From: Streptomyces sp. ISL-87
Lineage (GTDB): Bacteria; Actinomycetota; Actinomycetes; Streptomycetales; Streptomycetaceae
Assembly: GCF_018614095.1 (NCBI RefSeq)
Contig: NZ_JAGGOY010000083.1
Coordinates: 1 to 64,000, forward strand
Reading direction: 5' to 3'
DNA: 64,000 bases
Below are positions 9,566-17,862 of this stretch, piece by piece (the first letter of the stretch is position 1; each line of letters starts with the position of its first letter). The translations under genes and the position numbers were made by a program. The notes below the pieces were generated by a model. It saw nothing but the letters and a program-made list of their open reading frames with translations. It had not been told where the DNA came from and did no database searches.

Positions 9566-10933
9566 GTGGAACCAGATCTCTTCACCGCCGCTGCCGAGGA
9601 CCGCCAGGAGAAGGACCCCTCGAGTTCTCCGCTCGCCGTCCGGATGCGCCCGCGCACCCTGGACGAGGTCGTCGGCCAGCAGCATCTGCTGAAGCCCGGC
9701 TCACCGCTGCGGCGGCTGGTCGGGGACGGGGCGGGCGGTCCGGCCGGTGCCTCGTCGGTCATCCTGTGGGGTCCGCCCGGCACCGGGAAGACCACGCTGG
9801 CGTATGTGGTGAGCCAGGCGACGCAGAAGCGGTTCGTGGAGCTGTCCGCCATCACGGCGGGCGTGAAAGAGGTACGGGCCGTCATCGAGGGCGCCCGGCG
9901 GGCGGCCGGCGGGTACGGCAAGGAGACCGTCCTCTTCCTGGACGAGATCCACCGCTTCAGCAAGGCCCAGCAGGACTCGCTGCTGCCGGCCGTGGAGAAC
10001 CGCTGGGTGACGCTGATCGCGGCGACGACGGAGAACCCGTACTTCTCGATCATCTCCCCGCTGCTCTCGCGCTCCCTGCTGCTGACGCTGGAACCGCTGA
10101 CGGACGAGGACCTGAGCGCGCTGATGCGGCGGGCGCTGACCGAGGAGCGGGGGCTGGGCGGGGCGGTGTCCCTGCCGGCCGACGCGGAGGCGCACCTGCT
10201 GCGGATCGCGGGAGGCGATGCCCGCCGGGCGCTGACCGCTCTGGAGGCGGGCGCCGGCTCGGCGATCGCCAAGGGGGAGCCGGAGATCACCCTCCAGACG
10301 GTGGAGGAGGCGGTCGACCGTGCGGCCGTCAAGTACGACCGGGACGGCGACCAGCACTACGACGTGGCGAGCGCGCTGATCAAGTCGATCCGGGGCTCGG
10401 ACGTGGACGCGGCGCTGCACTATCTGGCGCGGATGATCGAGGCGGGGGAGGACCCGCGGTTCATCGCCCGCCGCCTGATGATCTCGGCGAGCGAGGACAT
10501 CGGGCTGGCGGACCCGACGGCCCTGCCGATCGCCGTGGCGGCGGCGCAGGCGGTGGCGATGATCGGCTTCCCGGAGGCGGCGCTGACGCTGTCGCACGCG
10601 ACGATCGCGCTTGCGCTGGCGCCGAAGTCCAACACCGCGACGACCGCGATCGGCGCTGCGCTGGCGGATGTCCGGGCGGGGCTGGCCGGGTCCGTACCGG
10701 CGCATCTGCGGGACGGCCATTACAAGGGCGCGGCGAAGCTGGGGCACGCGGTGGGGTACGTGTACCCGCACGACGTACCGGGGGGCATCGCCGCCCAGCA
10801 GTACGCGCCGGATGCGGTGCACGGCAAGCGGTACTACGAACCCACGCGGTACGGGGCGGAGGCGCGGTACGCGGACGTGGTGGAAAAGGTCCGCAAACGC
10901 CTCCGCGGCGACGCCGCCCCTGGCCGAGCCTGA
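9566..10933 (+). CDS. rarA: replication-associated recombination protein A (AAA+ ATPase)
   Basis: RarA/MgsA/WRNIP1-family AAA+ ATPase acting at stalled replication forks. The 455-residue protein has Walker A (GPPGTGKTT, near residue 71), Walker B/sensor (LFLDEIHRF), an AAA+ lid (GDARRALTALEAG) and the C-terminal MgsA domain (HYDVASALIKSIRGSD, SEDIGLADP, YKGAAKLGHAVGYVYPHD). GTG start giving VEPDLFTAA. It appears monocistronic. Confidence 0.95.
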   Translation: MEPDLFTAAAEDRQEKDPSSSPLAVRMRPRTLDEVVGQQHLLKPGSPLRRLVGDGAGGPAGASSVILWGPPGTGKTTLAYVVSQATQKRFVELSAITAGVKEVRAVIEGARRAAGGYGKETVLFLDEIHRFSKAQQDSLLPAVENRWVTLIAATTENPYFSIISPLLSRSLLLTLEPLTDEDLSALMRRALTEERGLGGAVSLPADAEAHLLRIAGGDARRALTALEAGAGSAIAKGEPEITLQTVEEAVDRAAVKYDRDGDQHYDVASALIKSIRGSDVDAALHYLARMIEAGEDPRFIARRLMISASEDIGLADPTALPIAVAAAQAVAMIGFPEAALTLSHATIALALAPKSNTATTAIGAALADVRAGLAGSVPAHLRDGHYKGAAKLGHAVGYVYPHDVPGGIAAQQYAPDAVHGKRYYEPTRYGAEARYADVVEKVRKRLRGDAAPGRA

Positions 10934-11064
10934 CGTTTCCTTCCCCGCCCCGACCTTTCACCGCTTCCGGGATTCCGCCCCGGCCCCGTCCGGGGGTACC
11001 CCGGGCTCTGCCCCAGCCCCCGTGCCGGTGCGGCGCCGTTGCCGGGGGCCAGCAGCCCCCGGAT

Positions 11065-11094
11065 CCCCGCGCCTCAAACGCCGGCGAGGCTGGA
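11065..11094 (+). repeat. dispersed intergenic repeat, copy 2
   Basis: The same 30-base element as at 79-108, ending ACGCCGGCGAGGCTGGA. It lies immediately upstream of the truncated ArsR-type gene, close to the point where homology to that family ends. Confidence 0.7.
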
Positions 11095-11136
11095 TGGCCC
11101 CTGCGCGGCAACCAGCCGGCGTGCGGGGACGACACC

Positions 11137-11962
11137 GGGCTGCTGATGTCCTTGGTCGCGCGCCGGCGCACCCTTTCCCGACTTCTTGACCCCGCCGCCC
11201 ACGAGCTTCGCGCCCACCTTCGAGGAACAGCTGGCCGTCGTCCGGCAGGCGTCCCCGGCACGGGTCCGCCATGACCTGCGGACCGCGCACGCACCGGACC
11301 CGCTGCCCGCGGCCCTGCACGACGCCCATGCCGCCGACGACGCACCTGTGGTCAGGCTTCGCGACGCCGTCTGCGACCTTCTGCGGCAGTACTGGGAGGT
11401 GGCCATCGAGCCGACGTGGCCCCGGATGCGCCTGCTGCTGGAAGCAGACATGACCTACCGAGCGCGGCAACTGGCCGTGGGAGGTGCCCGCCTCCTCTTC
11501 GCCGACATGCACGCGAACCTGCGCTGGCACAACGGCGTACTGCACATCGACAAGATGATCAGCAGGCACCGCGTCGCCGCGTCGGGCCGAGGTCTGCTGC
11601 TCCTGCCGTCCGTGTTCGCGCACAAACCGGCGCCTCCCGTCGGTCCGCAGGAGCCGCCCCGGCTCGTCTATCCGAGCCGGGGAGTGGCCACGCTGTGGGC
11701 CACACCTCCGGCCGCCGACACGACGGCCCTCGCGTCGCTGCTCGGCGCACCACGGGCACGGCTGCTCACCCTCCTCGAAGAACCGCTCGCCACGGTCGAG
11801 ATCGCCCGTCGCCTCAGGGTGACTCCGAGTGCCGTGTCCCAGCACCTGCGCGTGCTCCACTCGACAGGACTCGTCACCCGCGCACGCGACGGCCGCCGGG
11901 TGCTGTATCGACGTAGCGGACTCGGTGACCAACTGGCCGAACGCCAGCAGTCCCCCTCCTAG
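11137..11962 (+). pseudogene. decayed ArsR/winged-helix transcriptional regulator (5' truncated, frameshifted)
   Basis: The open frame from 11186 encodes about 258 residues of an ArsR-type regulator: a long ligand-domain portion (LTPPPTSFAPTFEEQL, DMHANLRWHNGVLHIDK, ATPPAADTTALASLLGAPRA) and a C-terminal winged helix (VEIARRLRVTPSAVSQHLRV). As I remember the family, about 70-80 further N-terminal residues precede FLTPPPT. Here the same frame reads GAPFPDF and then meets a TGA at 11144, while a family-like LLMSLVA lies in another frame at 11137-11157. Upstream is a dispersed intergenic repeat. I infer an N-terminal deletion plus a frameshift near 11158. A shortened protein could still start at TTG 11186, but no ribosome binding site is evident. 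Confidence 0.6.
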
Positions 11963-12858
11963 GGGTGGCCTGCCGCCTGGAACAGAGTGTGCATCGCGCG
12001 GCGCAGGCCGCAGATGTCCGCGACAGGCTCCGGGAAGTCGAAGCGGGCGTCGAAGGACGGGCCGGGGCCGGTGAAGCGGACCCGCAGGCCCAGGCGGTCC
12101 AGGGCGAGGGGGACCGCGGTCACGCCCTCCGCCTCGCGCGGGCCCAGCAGGCCGCTCAGGTCGCCGATCCGGTCACCGTGCGAGGAAGCCAGGTGCTGGA
12201 GGATCTCCGTCTCGTGGGCGGTCACCGGGTCCGGCTCCGCCGCGGCCAGGTCGTCCGGGTCCACCCGCTCGGCGCCCCACAGGTCGTCCACCGAGATCTC
12301 GCCGACCTCCAGGCGCAGCAGCGTCCACGCCGGGCGGCCGGCGTACGGGGCGTCGAGGGACTCCGAGATGCCGAGGAGTTCCCCCACCGGGTGGCGTTCC
12401 GCGAGCAGCGCCGCGCACACCGCGCGGTCGTCCCCGCGCACCGGCGTCAGCCACCCGGCCAGCCATGCGCGGCCTCGGATACGATGAGGCACGGACACCG
12501 GCGCCACATCCGTGATCTCGATCACGGCCGTGAGGTCGTCGTCCTGGGCGTGAGCGGCTGCCCTGGCAGCCGCGGATTCCCCGGAAACAAGGAGAATCAC
12601 GTCCCCGTCCGGGGTGACGGTCCGAGCGGCCGGCACCCCTGTCCCGAGTTCTTCCTGGTCGAAAGCACCTGGCAGCGTGAGGGATACTGAGGCGTTGGAC
12701 TCTACGAGGGTTCGTACGCGTTCGGCTCCGGTGAGCTGCCGAACGCCTTCCCTGGGACGCGGCTGACCTTGCCTATCGTCGTCGAAAGCAGATCCTGTTC
12801 CGTTTGGATCTGAACTTCGATGCGCACTGGGCAGGGGGATCCCATGTGGTCGAGACAT
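11959..12858 (-). CDS. DUF2470 domain-containing protein
   Basis: A 299-residue soluble protein with a flavin-reductase-like/FMN-binding-like N-terminal half and a C-terminal DUF2470 region (ETEILQHLASSHGDRIGDL, LRRAMHTLFQAAGH). DUF2470 also forms the C-terminal part of HugZ-type haem-degrading proteins, so a haem or iron role is plausible but unproven. ATG at 12858 has a strong GAGGAGG upstream. Its stop overlaps the end of the ArsR remnant on the other strand. Divergent from rpsD, with an iron-box-like palindrome 15 bases upstream of the start. Confidence 0.8.
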   Translation of the reverse strand: MSRPHGIPLPSAHRSSDPNGTGSAFDDDRQGQPRPREGVRQLTGAERVRTLVESNASVSLTLPGAFDQEELGTGVPAARTVTPDGDVILLVSGESAAARAAAHAQDDDLTAVIEITDVAPVSVPHRIRGRAWLAGWLTPVRGDDRAVCAALLAERHPVGELLGISESLDAPYAGRPAWTLLRLEVGEISVDDLWGAERVDPDDLAAAEPDPVTAHETEILQHLASSHGDRIGDLSGLLGPREAEGVTAVPLALDRLGLRVRFTGPGPSFDARFDFPEPVADICGLRRAMHTLFQAAGHP

Positions 12859-12872
12859 TACGTCCTCCTCGC

Positions 12873-12891
12873 TAAGGTAAGCCTCACCTAA
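12873..12891. promoter_or_regulatory. iron-box-like palindrome (possible DmdR/IdeR operator)
   Basis: The 19-mer TAAGGTAAGCCTCACCTAA closely matches the DmdR/IdeR iron-box consensus TTAGGTTAGGCTCACCTAA as I recall it, with three or so differences, and it is palindromic. It lies between the divergent DUF2470 gene and rpsD, 15 bases before the DUF2470 start, a position suited to iron-dependent repression of that gene. Confidence 0.65.
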
Positions 12892-12913
12892 CTTACATGG
12901 AGGTAGGTTCCAC

Positions 12914-13525
12914 GTGAACCAGAAGCGACCCAAGGTCAAGAAGTCGCGTGCCCTCGGCATTGCGCTGACCCCGAAGGCCGTCAAGTACTTCGAGGCCCGC
13001 CCCTACCCGCCGGGCGAGCACGGCCGTGGCCGCAAGCAGAACTCGGACTACAAGGTTCGTCTGCTGGAGAAGCAGCGTCTGCGCGCTCAGTACGACATCT
13101 CTGAGCGTCAGATGGCCCGCGCGTACGACCGCGCCAAGAAGGCCGAAGGCAAGACGGGCGAGGCGCTGGTCGTCGAGCTCGAGCGTCGTCTCGACGCCCT
13201 GGTTCTGCGTTCGGGCATCGCCCGCACCATCTACCAGGCCCGCCAGATGGTCGTTCACGGCCACATCGAGGTCAACGGCGCCAAGGTCGACAAGCCGTCG
13301 TTCCGTGTTCGCCCGGACGACGTCATCACCGTTCGCGAGCGCAGCCGCGAGAAGGTTCCGTTCCAGGTTGCCCGTGAGGGTGGCTACGCAGGCGAGGGCG
13401 AGACCCCGCGCTACCTGCAGGTCAACCTGAAGGCCCTGGCCTTCCGCCTGGACCGCGACCCGAACCGCAAGGAAATCCCGGTCATCTGCGACGAGCAGCT
13501 CGTCGTCGAGTACTACGCCCGCTGA
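12914..13525 (+). CDS. rpsD: 30S ribosomal protein S4
   Basis: Primary 16S rRNA-binding protein of the small subunit. The 203-residue protein has the S4 RNA-binding domain (SGIARTIYQARQMVVHGHIEVNG) and the conserved C-terminal tail LVVEYYAR. The N-terminus (RPKVKKSRALGIALTPK) has none of the zinc-ribbon cysteines seen in many bacterial S4 proteins, so this is a zinc-independent form. GTG start with GGAGGT upstream. A strong terminator follows. Confidence 0.97.
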   Translation: MNQKRPKVKKSRALGIALTPKAVKYFEARPYPPGEHGRGRKQNSDYKVRLLEKQRLRAQYDISERQMARAYDRAKKAEGKTGEALVVELERRLDALVLRSGIARTIYQARQMVVHGHIEVNGAKVDKPSFRVRPDDVITVRERSREKVPFQVAREGGYAGEGETPRYLQVNLKALAFRLDRDPNRKEIPVICDEQLVVEYYAR

Positions 13526-13559
13526 TCACCCAGCGGACGTAGCCTCACAGGCTGGTCAG

Positions 13560-13594
13560 CCCGCCGGTTCCCCCTCGGGGGAGCCGGCGGGTTT
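13560..13594 (+). terminator. rpsD terminator
   Basis: Perfect stem CCCGCCGGTTCCCCC / GGGGGAGCCGGCGGG-like with a TCG loop, followed by TTTCC. Confidence 0.85.
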
Positions 13595-13790
13595 CCTGTT
13601 TCCGGGGCGGCGCGGGGACTCGTCCCATGGGCCTCTGTCGCATCGGACACGGAGAGTACTGGTCCGGATGTGTTGCGTACAAAGCGGGCCCGGCGGACCC
13701 GGAATTCCGGTACGGCGGTGGATCTCGGGCGCGATAGGGTCGGAGAACGACTTTTCTACGTACTGATCAACATGCAGAGAGCGGTGCAAC

Positions 13791-14222
13791 GTGTCCGGTG
13801 GAGAGGTGGCCGGGATCCTCGTGGCCGTCTTCTGGGCCATCCTGGTCTCCTTCCTTGCCGTGGTGCTGGTGAGGCTGGCCCAGGTGCTCAAGGCGACCAC
13901 CAAGCTGGTGGCCGACGTGACCGACCAGGCCGTCCCGCTGCTGGCGGACGCCTCCACGGCCGTCCGCTCCGCGCGCACCCAGCTCGACCGGGTCGACGCC
14001 ATCGCGAGCGACGTCCAGGAAGTCACCTCGAACGCCTCCGCGCTGTCCTCCACCGTGGCCTCCACCTTCGGCGGGCCGCTGGTCAAGGTCGCGGCCTTCG
14101 GCTACGGAGTCCGCAAGGCGCTGGGCAGGACAGCGGCGGACGAGCCGCCGAAAACGTCCCGACGTACCGTGATCGTCGGCCGTACGGTGCCGGCGGCCCG
14201 GCGCCGGAAGCAGAAGGGCTGA
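13791..14222 (+). CDS. DUF948 domain-containing membrane-anchored protein
   Basis: A 143-residue protein with one N-terminal membrane segment (VAGILVAVFWAILVSFLAVVL, about 6-27) followed by an amphipathic helix-rich DUF948 region rich in Val, Thr, Ala and Asp (about 30-95) and a basic C-terminus. Function unknown. GTG start. It is the first gene of a unit with the next small gene and alaS, spaced by 8 bases and then overlapping; a TAGGGT hexamer at about 13734 could be its -10. Confidence 0.8.
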   Translation: MSGGEVAGILVAVFWAILVSFLAVVLVRLAQVLKATTKLVADVTDQAVPLLADASTAVRSARTQLDRVDAIASDVQEVTSNASALSSTVASTFGGPLVKVAAFGYGVRKALGRTAADEPPKTSRRTVIVGRTVPAARRRKQKG

Positions 14223-14230
14223 GACCGCAG

Positions 14231-14593
14231 ATGTTCCGCCGAGCCTTCTGGTTCACCGCAGGCGCCGCCGCCGGCGTGTGGGCCACCACCAAGGTCAACC
14301 GCCAGCTCAAGAAACTGACGCCGGAGAGCCTCGCGGCGCAGGCCGCCGACAAGGCCGTGGAGGCGGGTCACCGCCTCAAGGACTTCGCCCTCGACGTCAA
14401 GGCGGGAATGTCGCAGCGCGAGGACGAGCTGAACGACGCACTGGGATTGCACCAGGATGCCGACAACCCGGCCCTGACCGACAACGTCACCGCCCTCCCC
14501 GGGCCGCGGCGGCTGCGGGCCATCCCGAACGACAAGACCACCCACCGCTCGAACCACTCGAGGGTTACGCCCAACCGGAATGAGGACCACTGA
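14231..14593 (+). CDS. small conserved membrane-associated protein (DUF6167-like)
   Basis: A 120-residue protein with a short hydrophobic N-terminus (RAFWFTAGAAAGVWATTKV) and a helical, Ala/Lys-rich middle (SLAAQAADKAVEAGHRLKDFALDV). I recognise it only as the conserved actinobacterial protein found between DUF948 and alaS; the DUF number is from memory. Function unknown. Its TGA stop shares one base with the alaS ATG, so the two are translationally coupled. Confidence 0.72.
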   Translation: MFRRAFWFTAGAAAGVWATTKVNRQLKKLTPESLAAQAADKAVEAGHRLKDFALDVKAGMSQREDELNDALGLHQDADNPALTDNVTALPGPRRLRAIPNDKTTHRSNHSRVTPNRNEDH

Positions 14594-17262
14594 TGGAGTC
14601 GGCTGAAATCCGCCGCCGCTGGCTGAGCTTCTTCGAGGAGCGCGGTCACACCGTTGTCCCTTCGGCGTCGCTCATCGCGGACGACCCGACTCTGCTGCTG
14701 GTCAACGCGGGCATGGTCCCGTTCAAGCCGTACTTCCTCGGCGAGACCAAGCCCCCGGCCCCCCGGGCCACCAGCGTGCAGAAGTGCGTGCGTACGCCGG
14801 ACATCGAAGAGGTCGGCAAGACCACCCGCCACGGCACGTTCTTCCAGATGTGCGGCAACTTCTCCTTCGGCGACTACTTCAAGGAAGGCGCCATCAAGTA
14901 CGCCTGGGAGCTGCTGACCAGCTCCGTGGCGGACGGCGGCTACGGCCTTGACCCCGAGAAGCTCTGGATCACCGTTTACCTCGACGACGACGAGGCCGAG
15001 CAGATCTGGCGCGAGAAGATCGGCGTCCCCGCCGAGCGCATCCAGCGCCTGGGCAAGAAGGACAACTTCTGGTCCATGGGCGTCCCGGGCCCCTGCGGTC
15101 CGTGCTCCGAGATCAATTACGACCGCGGCCCCGAGTTCGGCGTCGAGGGCGGCCCGGCCGTCAACGACGAGCGCTACGTGGAGATCTGGAACCTGGTCTT
15201 CATGCAGTACGAGCGCGGCGCCGGCGACGGGAAGGAAGACTTCCCGATCCTCGGCGACCTGCCGTCGAAGAACATCGACACCGGTCTGGGTCTCGAACGC
15301 CTCGCGATGATCCTCCAGGGCGTACAGAACATGTACGAGACCGACACCCTGCGCGTGGTCATGGACAAGGCCACCGAGCTGACCGGCGTACGGTACGGCG
15401 CCACGAAGGACACCGACGTCTCGATGCGTGTGGTCGCCGACCACATCCGCACCTCCGTGATGCTCATCGGCGACGGCGTGACCCCCGGCAACGAGGGCCG
15501 CGGTTACGTGCTGCGCCGCATCATGCGCCGCGCCATCCGCAACATGCGCCTCATGGGCGCCACGGGCCCGGTCGTCCAGGACCTCGTCGACGTCGTGATC
15601 AACACGATGGGGCAGCAGTACCCGGAGCTGGTCACCGACCGCAAGCGCATCGAGACCGTCGCGCTCGCCGAAGAGGCCGCCTTCCTCAAGGCCGTCAAGG
15701 GCGGCACCAACATCCTCGACACCGCCGTGACCGAGACCAAGGCCGCCGGCGGCACGATCCTCCCCGGCGACAAGGCGTTCCTGCTCCACGACACCTGGGG
15801 CTTCCCGATCGACCTCACCCTGGAGATGGCCGCCGAGCAGGGCCTCTCCGTGGACGAGCCCGGCTTCCGCCGCCTGATGCAGGAGCAGCGGGACCGCGCC
15901 AAGGCCGACGCCAAGGCCAAGAAGACCGGCCACGCCGACGTCTCCGCGTACCGCCTGATCGCCGACAACGCCGGCGCCACCGAGTTCACCGGCTACGCCA
16001 CCACCCAGGGCGAGTCCACCGTCGTCGGCCTGCTGGTCAACGGCATGCCCTCGCCCGCCGCCACCGAAGGCGACGAGGTCGAGGTCGTCCTCGACCGCAC
16101 CCCCTTCTACGCCGAGGGCGGCGGCCAGCTCGCCGACCAGGGCCGGATCAGGCTCGACTCGGGTGCCGTCATCGAGGTCCGCGACGTCCAGCAGCCGGTC
16201 CCGGGTGTCTCCGTGCACAAGGGCTCCGTCCAGGTCGGCGAGGTGACGGTGGGCGCCTCCGCGTACGCCGCCATCGACATCAACCGCCGCCGGGCCATCG
16301 CCCGCGCCCACTCGGCCACGCACCTGACCCACCAGGCGCTGCGCGACGCCCTCGGCCCGACGGCCGCCCAGGCCGGTTCCGAGAACTCACCCGGCCGCTT
16401 CCGCTTCGACTTCGGCTCGCCGAACGCCGTCCCCGGCACGGTCCTCACCGACGTCGAGCAGAAGATCAACGACGTGCTCGCGCGTGAGCTCGACGTCACC
16501 GCCGAGATCATGAGCATCGACGAGGCGAAGAAGCAGGGCGCCATCGCCGAGTTCGGCGAGAAGTACGGCGAGCGCGTGCGCGTCGTCACCATCGGCGACT
16601 TCTCCAAGGAGCTGTGCGGCGGCACGCACGTCGGCAACACCGCCCAGCTGGGTCTGGTGAAGCTGCTCGGCGAGTCCTCCATCGGCTCCGGCGTGCGCCG
16701 CGTCGAGGCCCTGGTGGGCGTGGACGCGTACAACTTCCTCGCCAAGGAGCACACGGTCGTCGCCCAGCTCCAGGAGCTGGTCAAGGGCCGTCCGGAGGAG
16801 CTGCCGGAGAAGATCGCCTCCATGCTCGGCAAGCTGAAGGACGCCGAGAAGGAGATCGAGAAGTTCCGCGCGGAGAAGGTCCTCCAGGCCGCCGCCGGGC
16901 TCGCCGAGAACGCCCAGGACATCCGCGGCGTCGCCCTCGTCGTGGGCACGGTGCCGGACGGCACCGGCGCCGACGACCTGCGCAAGCTGGTCCTCGACGT
17001 CCGCGGCCGCATCCAGGGTGACCGCCCGGCAGTCGTGGCCCTGTTCACCACGGCGGGCGGCCGCCCGCTGACCGTCATCGCCACCAACGAGGCCGCCCGC
17101 GAGCGCGGCCTCAAGGCCGGCGACCTGGTCCGTACGGCCGCCAAGACCCTCGGTGGCGGCGGTGGCGGCAAGCCGGACGTCGCCCAGGGCGGCGGCCAGA
17201 ACCCGGCCGCCATCCCCGAGGCCATCGCCGCGGTCGAGCGCCTCGTCGTCGAGACGGTCTGA
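14593..17262 (+). CDS. alaS: alanyl-tRNA synthetase
   Basis: Charges tRNA-Ala and edits mischarged Ser/Gly. The full-length 889-residue enzyme has catalytic motifs (LLVNAGMVPFKPYF, RHGTFFQMCGNFSFGDY), the editing-domain zinc motifs HSATH and CGGTH, and the C-terminal oligomerisation/DHHA1 domain with a Gly-rich stretch (GGGGGGKPD). ATG overlaps the preceding gene's stop. It is followed after two bases by ruvX, indicating one transcript from DUF948 through ruvX. Confidence 0.98.
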   Translation: MESAEIRRRWLSFFEERGHTVVPSASLIADDPTLLLVNAGMVPFKPYFLGETKPPAPRATSVQKCVRTPDIEEVGKTTRHGTFFQMCGNFSFGDYFKEGAIKYAWELLTSSVADGGYGLDPEKLWITVYLDDDEAEQIWREKIGVPAERIQRLGKKDNFWSMGVPGPCGPCSEINYDRGPEFGVEGGPAVNDERYVEIWNLVFMQYERGAGDGKEDFPILGDLPSKNIDTGLGLERLAMILQGVQNMYETDTLRVVMDKATELTGVRYGATKDTDVSMRVVADHIRTSVMLIGDGVTPGNEGRGYVLRRIMRRAIRNMRLMGATGPVVQDLVDVVINTMGQQYPELVTDRKRIETVALAEEAAFLKAVKGGTNILDTAVTETKAAGGTILPGDKAFLLHDTWGFPIDLTLEMAAEQGLSVDEPGFRRLMQEQRDRAKADAKAKKTGHADVSAYRLIADNAGATEFTGYATTQGESTVVGLLVNGMPSPAATEGDEVEVVLDRTPFYAEGGGQLADQGRIRLDSGAVIEVRDVQQPVPGVSVHKGSVQVGEVTVGASAYAAIDINRRRAIARAHSATHLTHQALRDALGPTAAQAGSENSPGRFRFDFGSPNAVPGTVLTDVEQKINDVLARELDVTAEIMSIDEAKKQGAIAEFGEKYGERVRVVTIGDFSKELCGGTHVGNTAQLGLVKLLGESSIGSGVRRVEALVGVDAYNFLAKEHTVVAQLQELVKGRPEELPEKIASMLGKLKDAEKEIEKFRAEKVLQAAAGLAENAQDIRGVALVVGTVPDGTGADDLRKLVLDVRGRIQGDRPAVVALFTTAGGRPLTVIATNEAARERGLKAGDLVRTAAKTLGGGGGGKPDVAQGGGQNPAAIPEAIAAVERLVVETV

Positions 17263-17264
17263 CG

Positions 17265-17735
17265 ATGACTCTGCGCCGCGGCCGCCGGCTCGCCATCGAT
17301 GTCGGGGACGCCCGGATCGGGGTCGCCTCGTGCGACCCCGACGGGGTGCTGGCCACACCGGTGGAAACCGTTCCGGGCCGGGACATCCCCTTCGCCCACC
17401 GGCGGCTGCGGCAGCTCGTCGAGGAGTACGAGCCCCTCGAAGTCGTGGTCGGCCTGCCCCGCTCGCTCAGCGGGCGGGAGGGGCCGGCCGCGGCGAAGGT
17501 CCGCGCCTTCGCGGGCGAACTCGCCAAGGGCATCAAGCCGGTGACGGTCCGTCTCGTCGACGAGCGGATGACCACGGTCACCGCCGCCCAGGGTCTGCGG
17601 GCCTCCGGGAAGAACGCCAAGAAGGGCCGGTCGGTCATCGACCAGGCGGCCGCCGTGGTGATCCTGCAGAACGCTCTTGAGACCGAACGGGTATCAGGTA
17701 ATCCGCCCGGCGAGTGCGTCGAAGTGGTTGTCTGA
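17265..17735 (+). CDS. ruvX: putative Holliday junction resolvase (YqgF/RuvX)
   Basis: RNase H-fold protein of the YqgF family, proposed to resolve Holliday junctions or process 16S rRNA precursor. The 156 residues carry the family acidic motifs: DVGDARIGVA (about 11-20), VVVGLPRSLSG, VDERMTTVTA and DQAAAVVILQ. It starts two bases after the alaS stop and is followed by mltG, an arrangement conserved in many bacteria. Confidence 0.92.
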   Translation: MTLRRGRRLAIDVGDARIGVASCDPDGVLATPVETVPGRDIPFAHRRLRQLVEEYEPLEVVVGLPRSLSGREGPAAAKVRAFAGELAKGIKPVTVRLVDERMTTVTAAQGLRASGKNAKKGRSVIDQAAAVVILQNALETERVSGNPPGECVEVVV

Positions 17736-17862
17736 TCGCGATACGGTAACGTTCCGCGCGATGAGACGGCATTCGAACAGCCGTCGCCCACCACCAAAGA
17801 GGCGGAACCGGGTGTCGCGGTAGACGGAGCCGTGGCCTTCGTCTCGCGGCGCTAGGGGATCG

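Noticed and set aside
14368..16332. 654-codon minus-strand frame opposite alaS
   Set aside because: Shadow frame produced by GC bias; no ribosome binding site or family motif.
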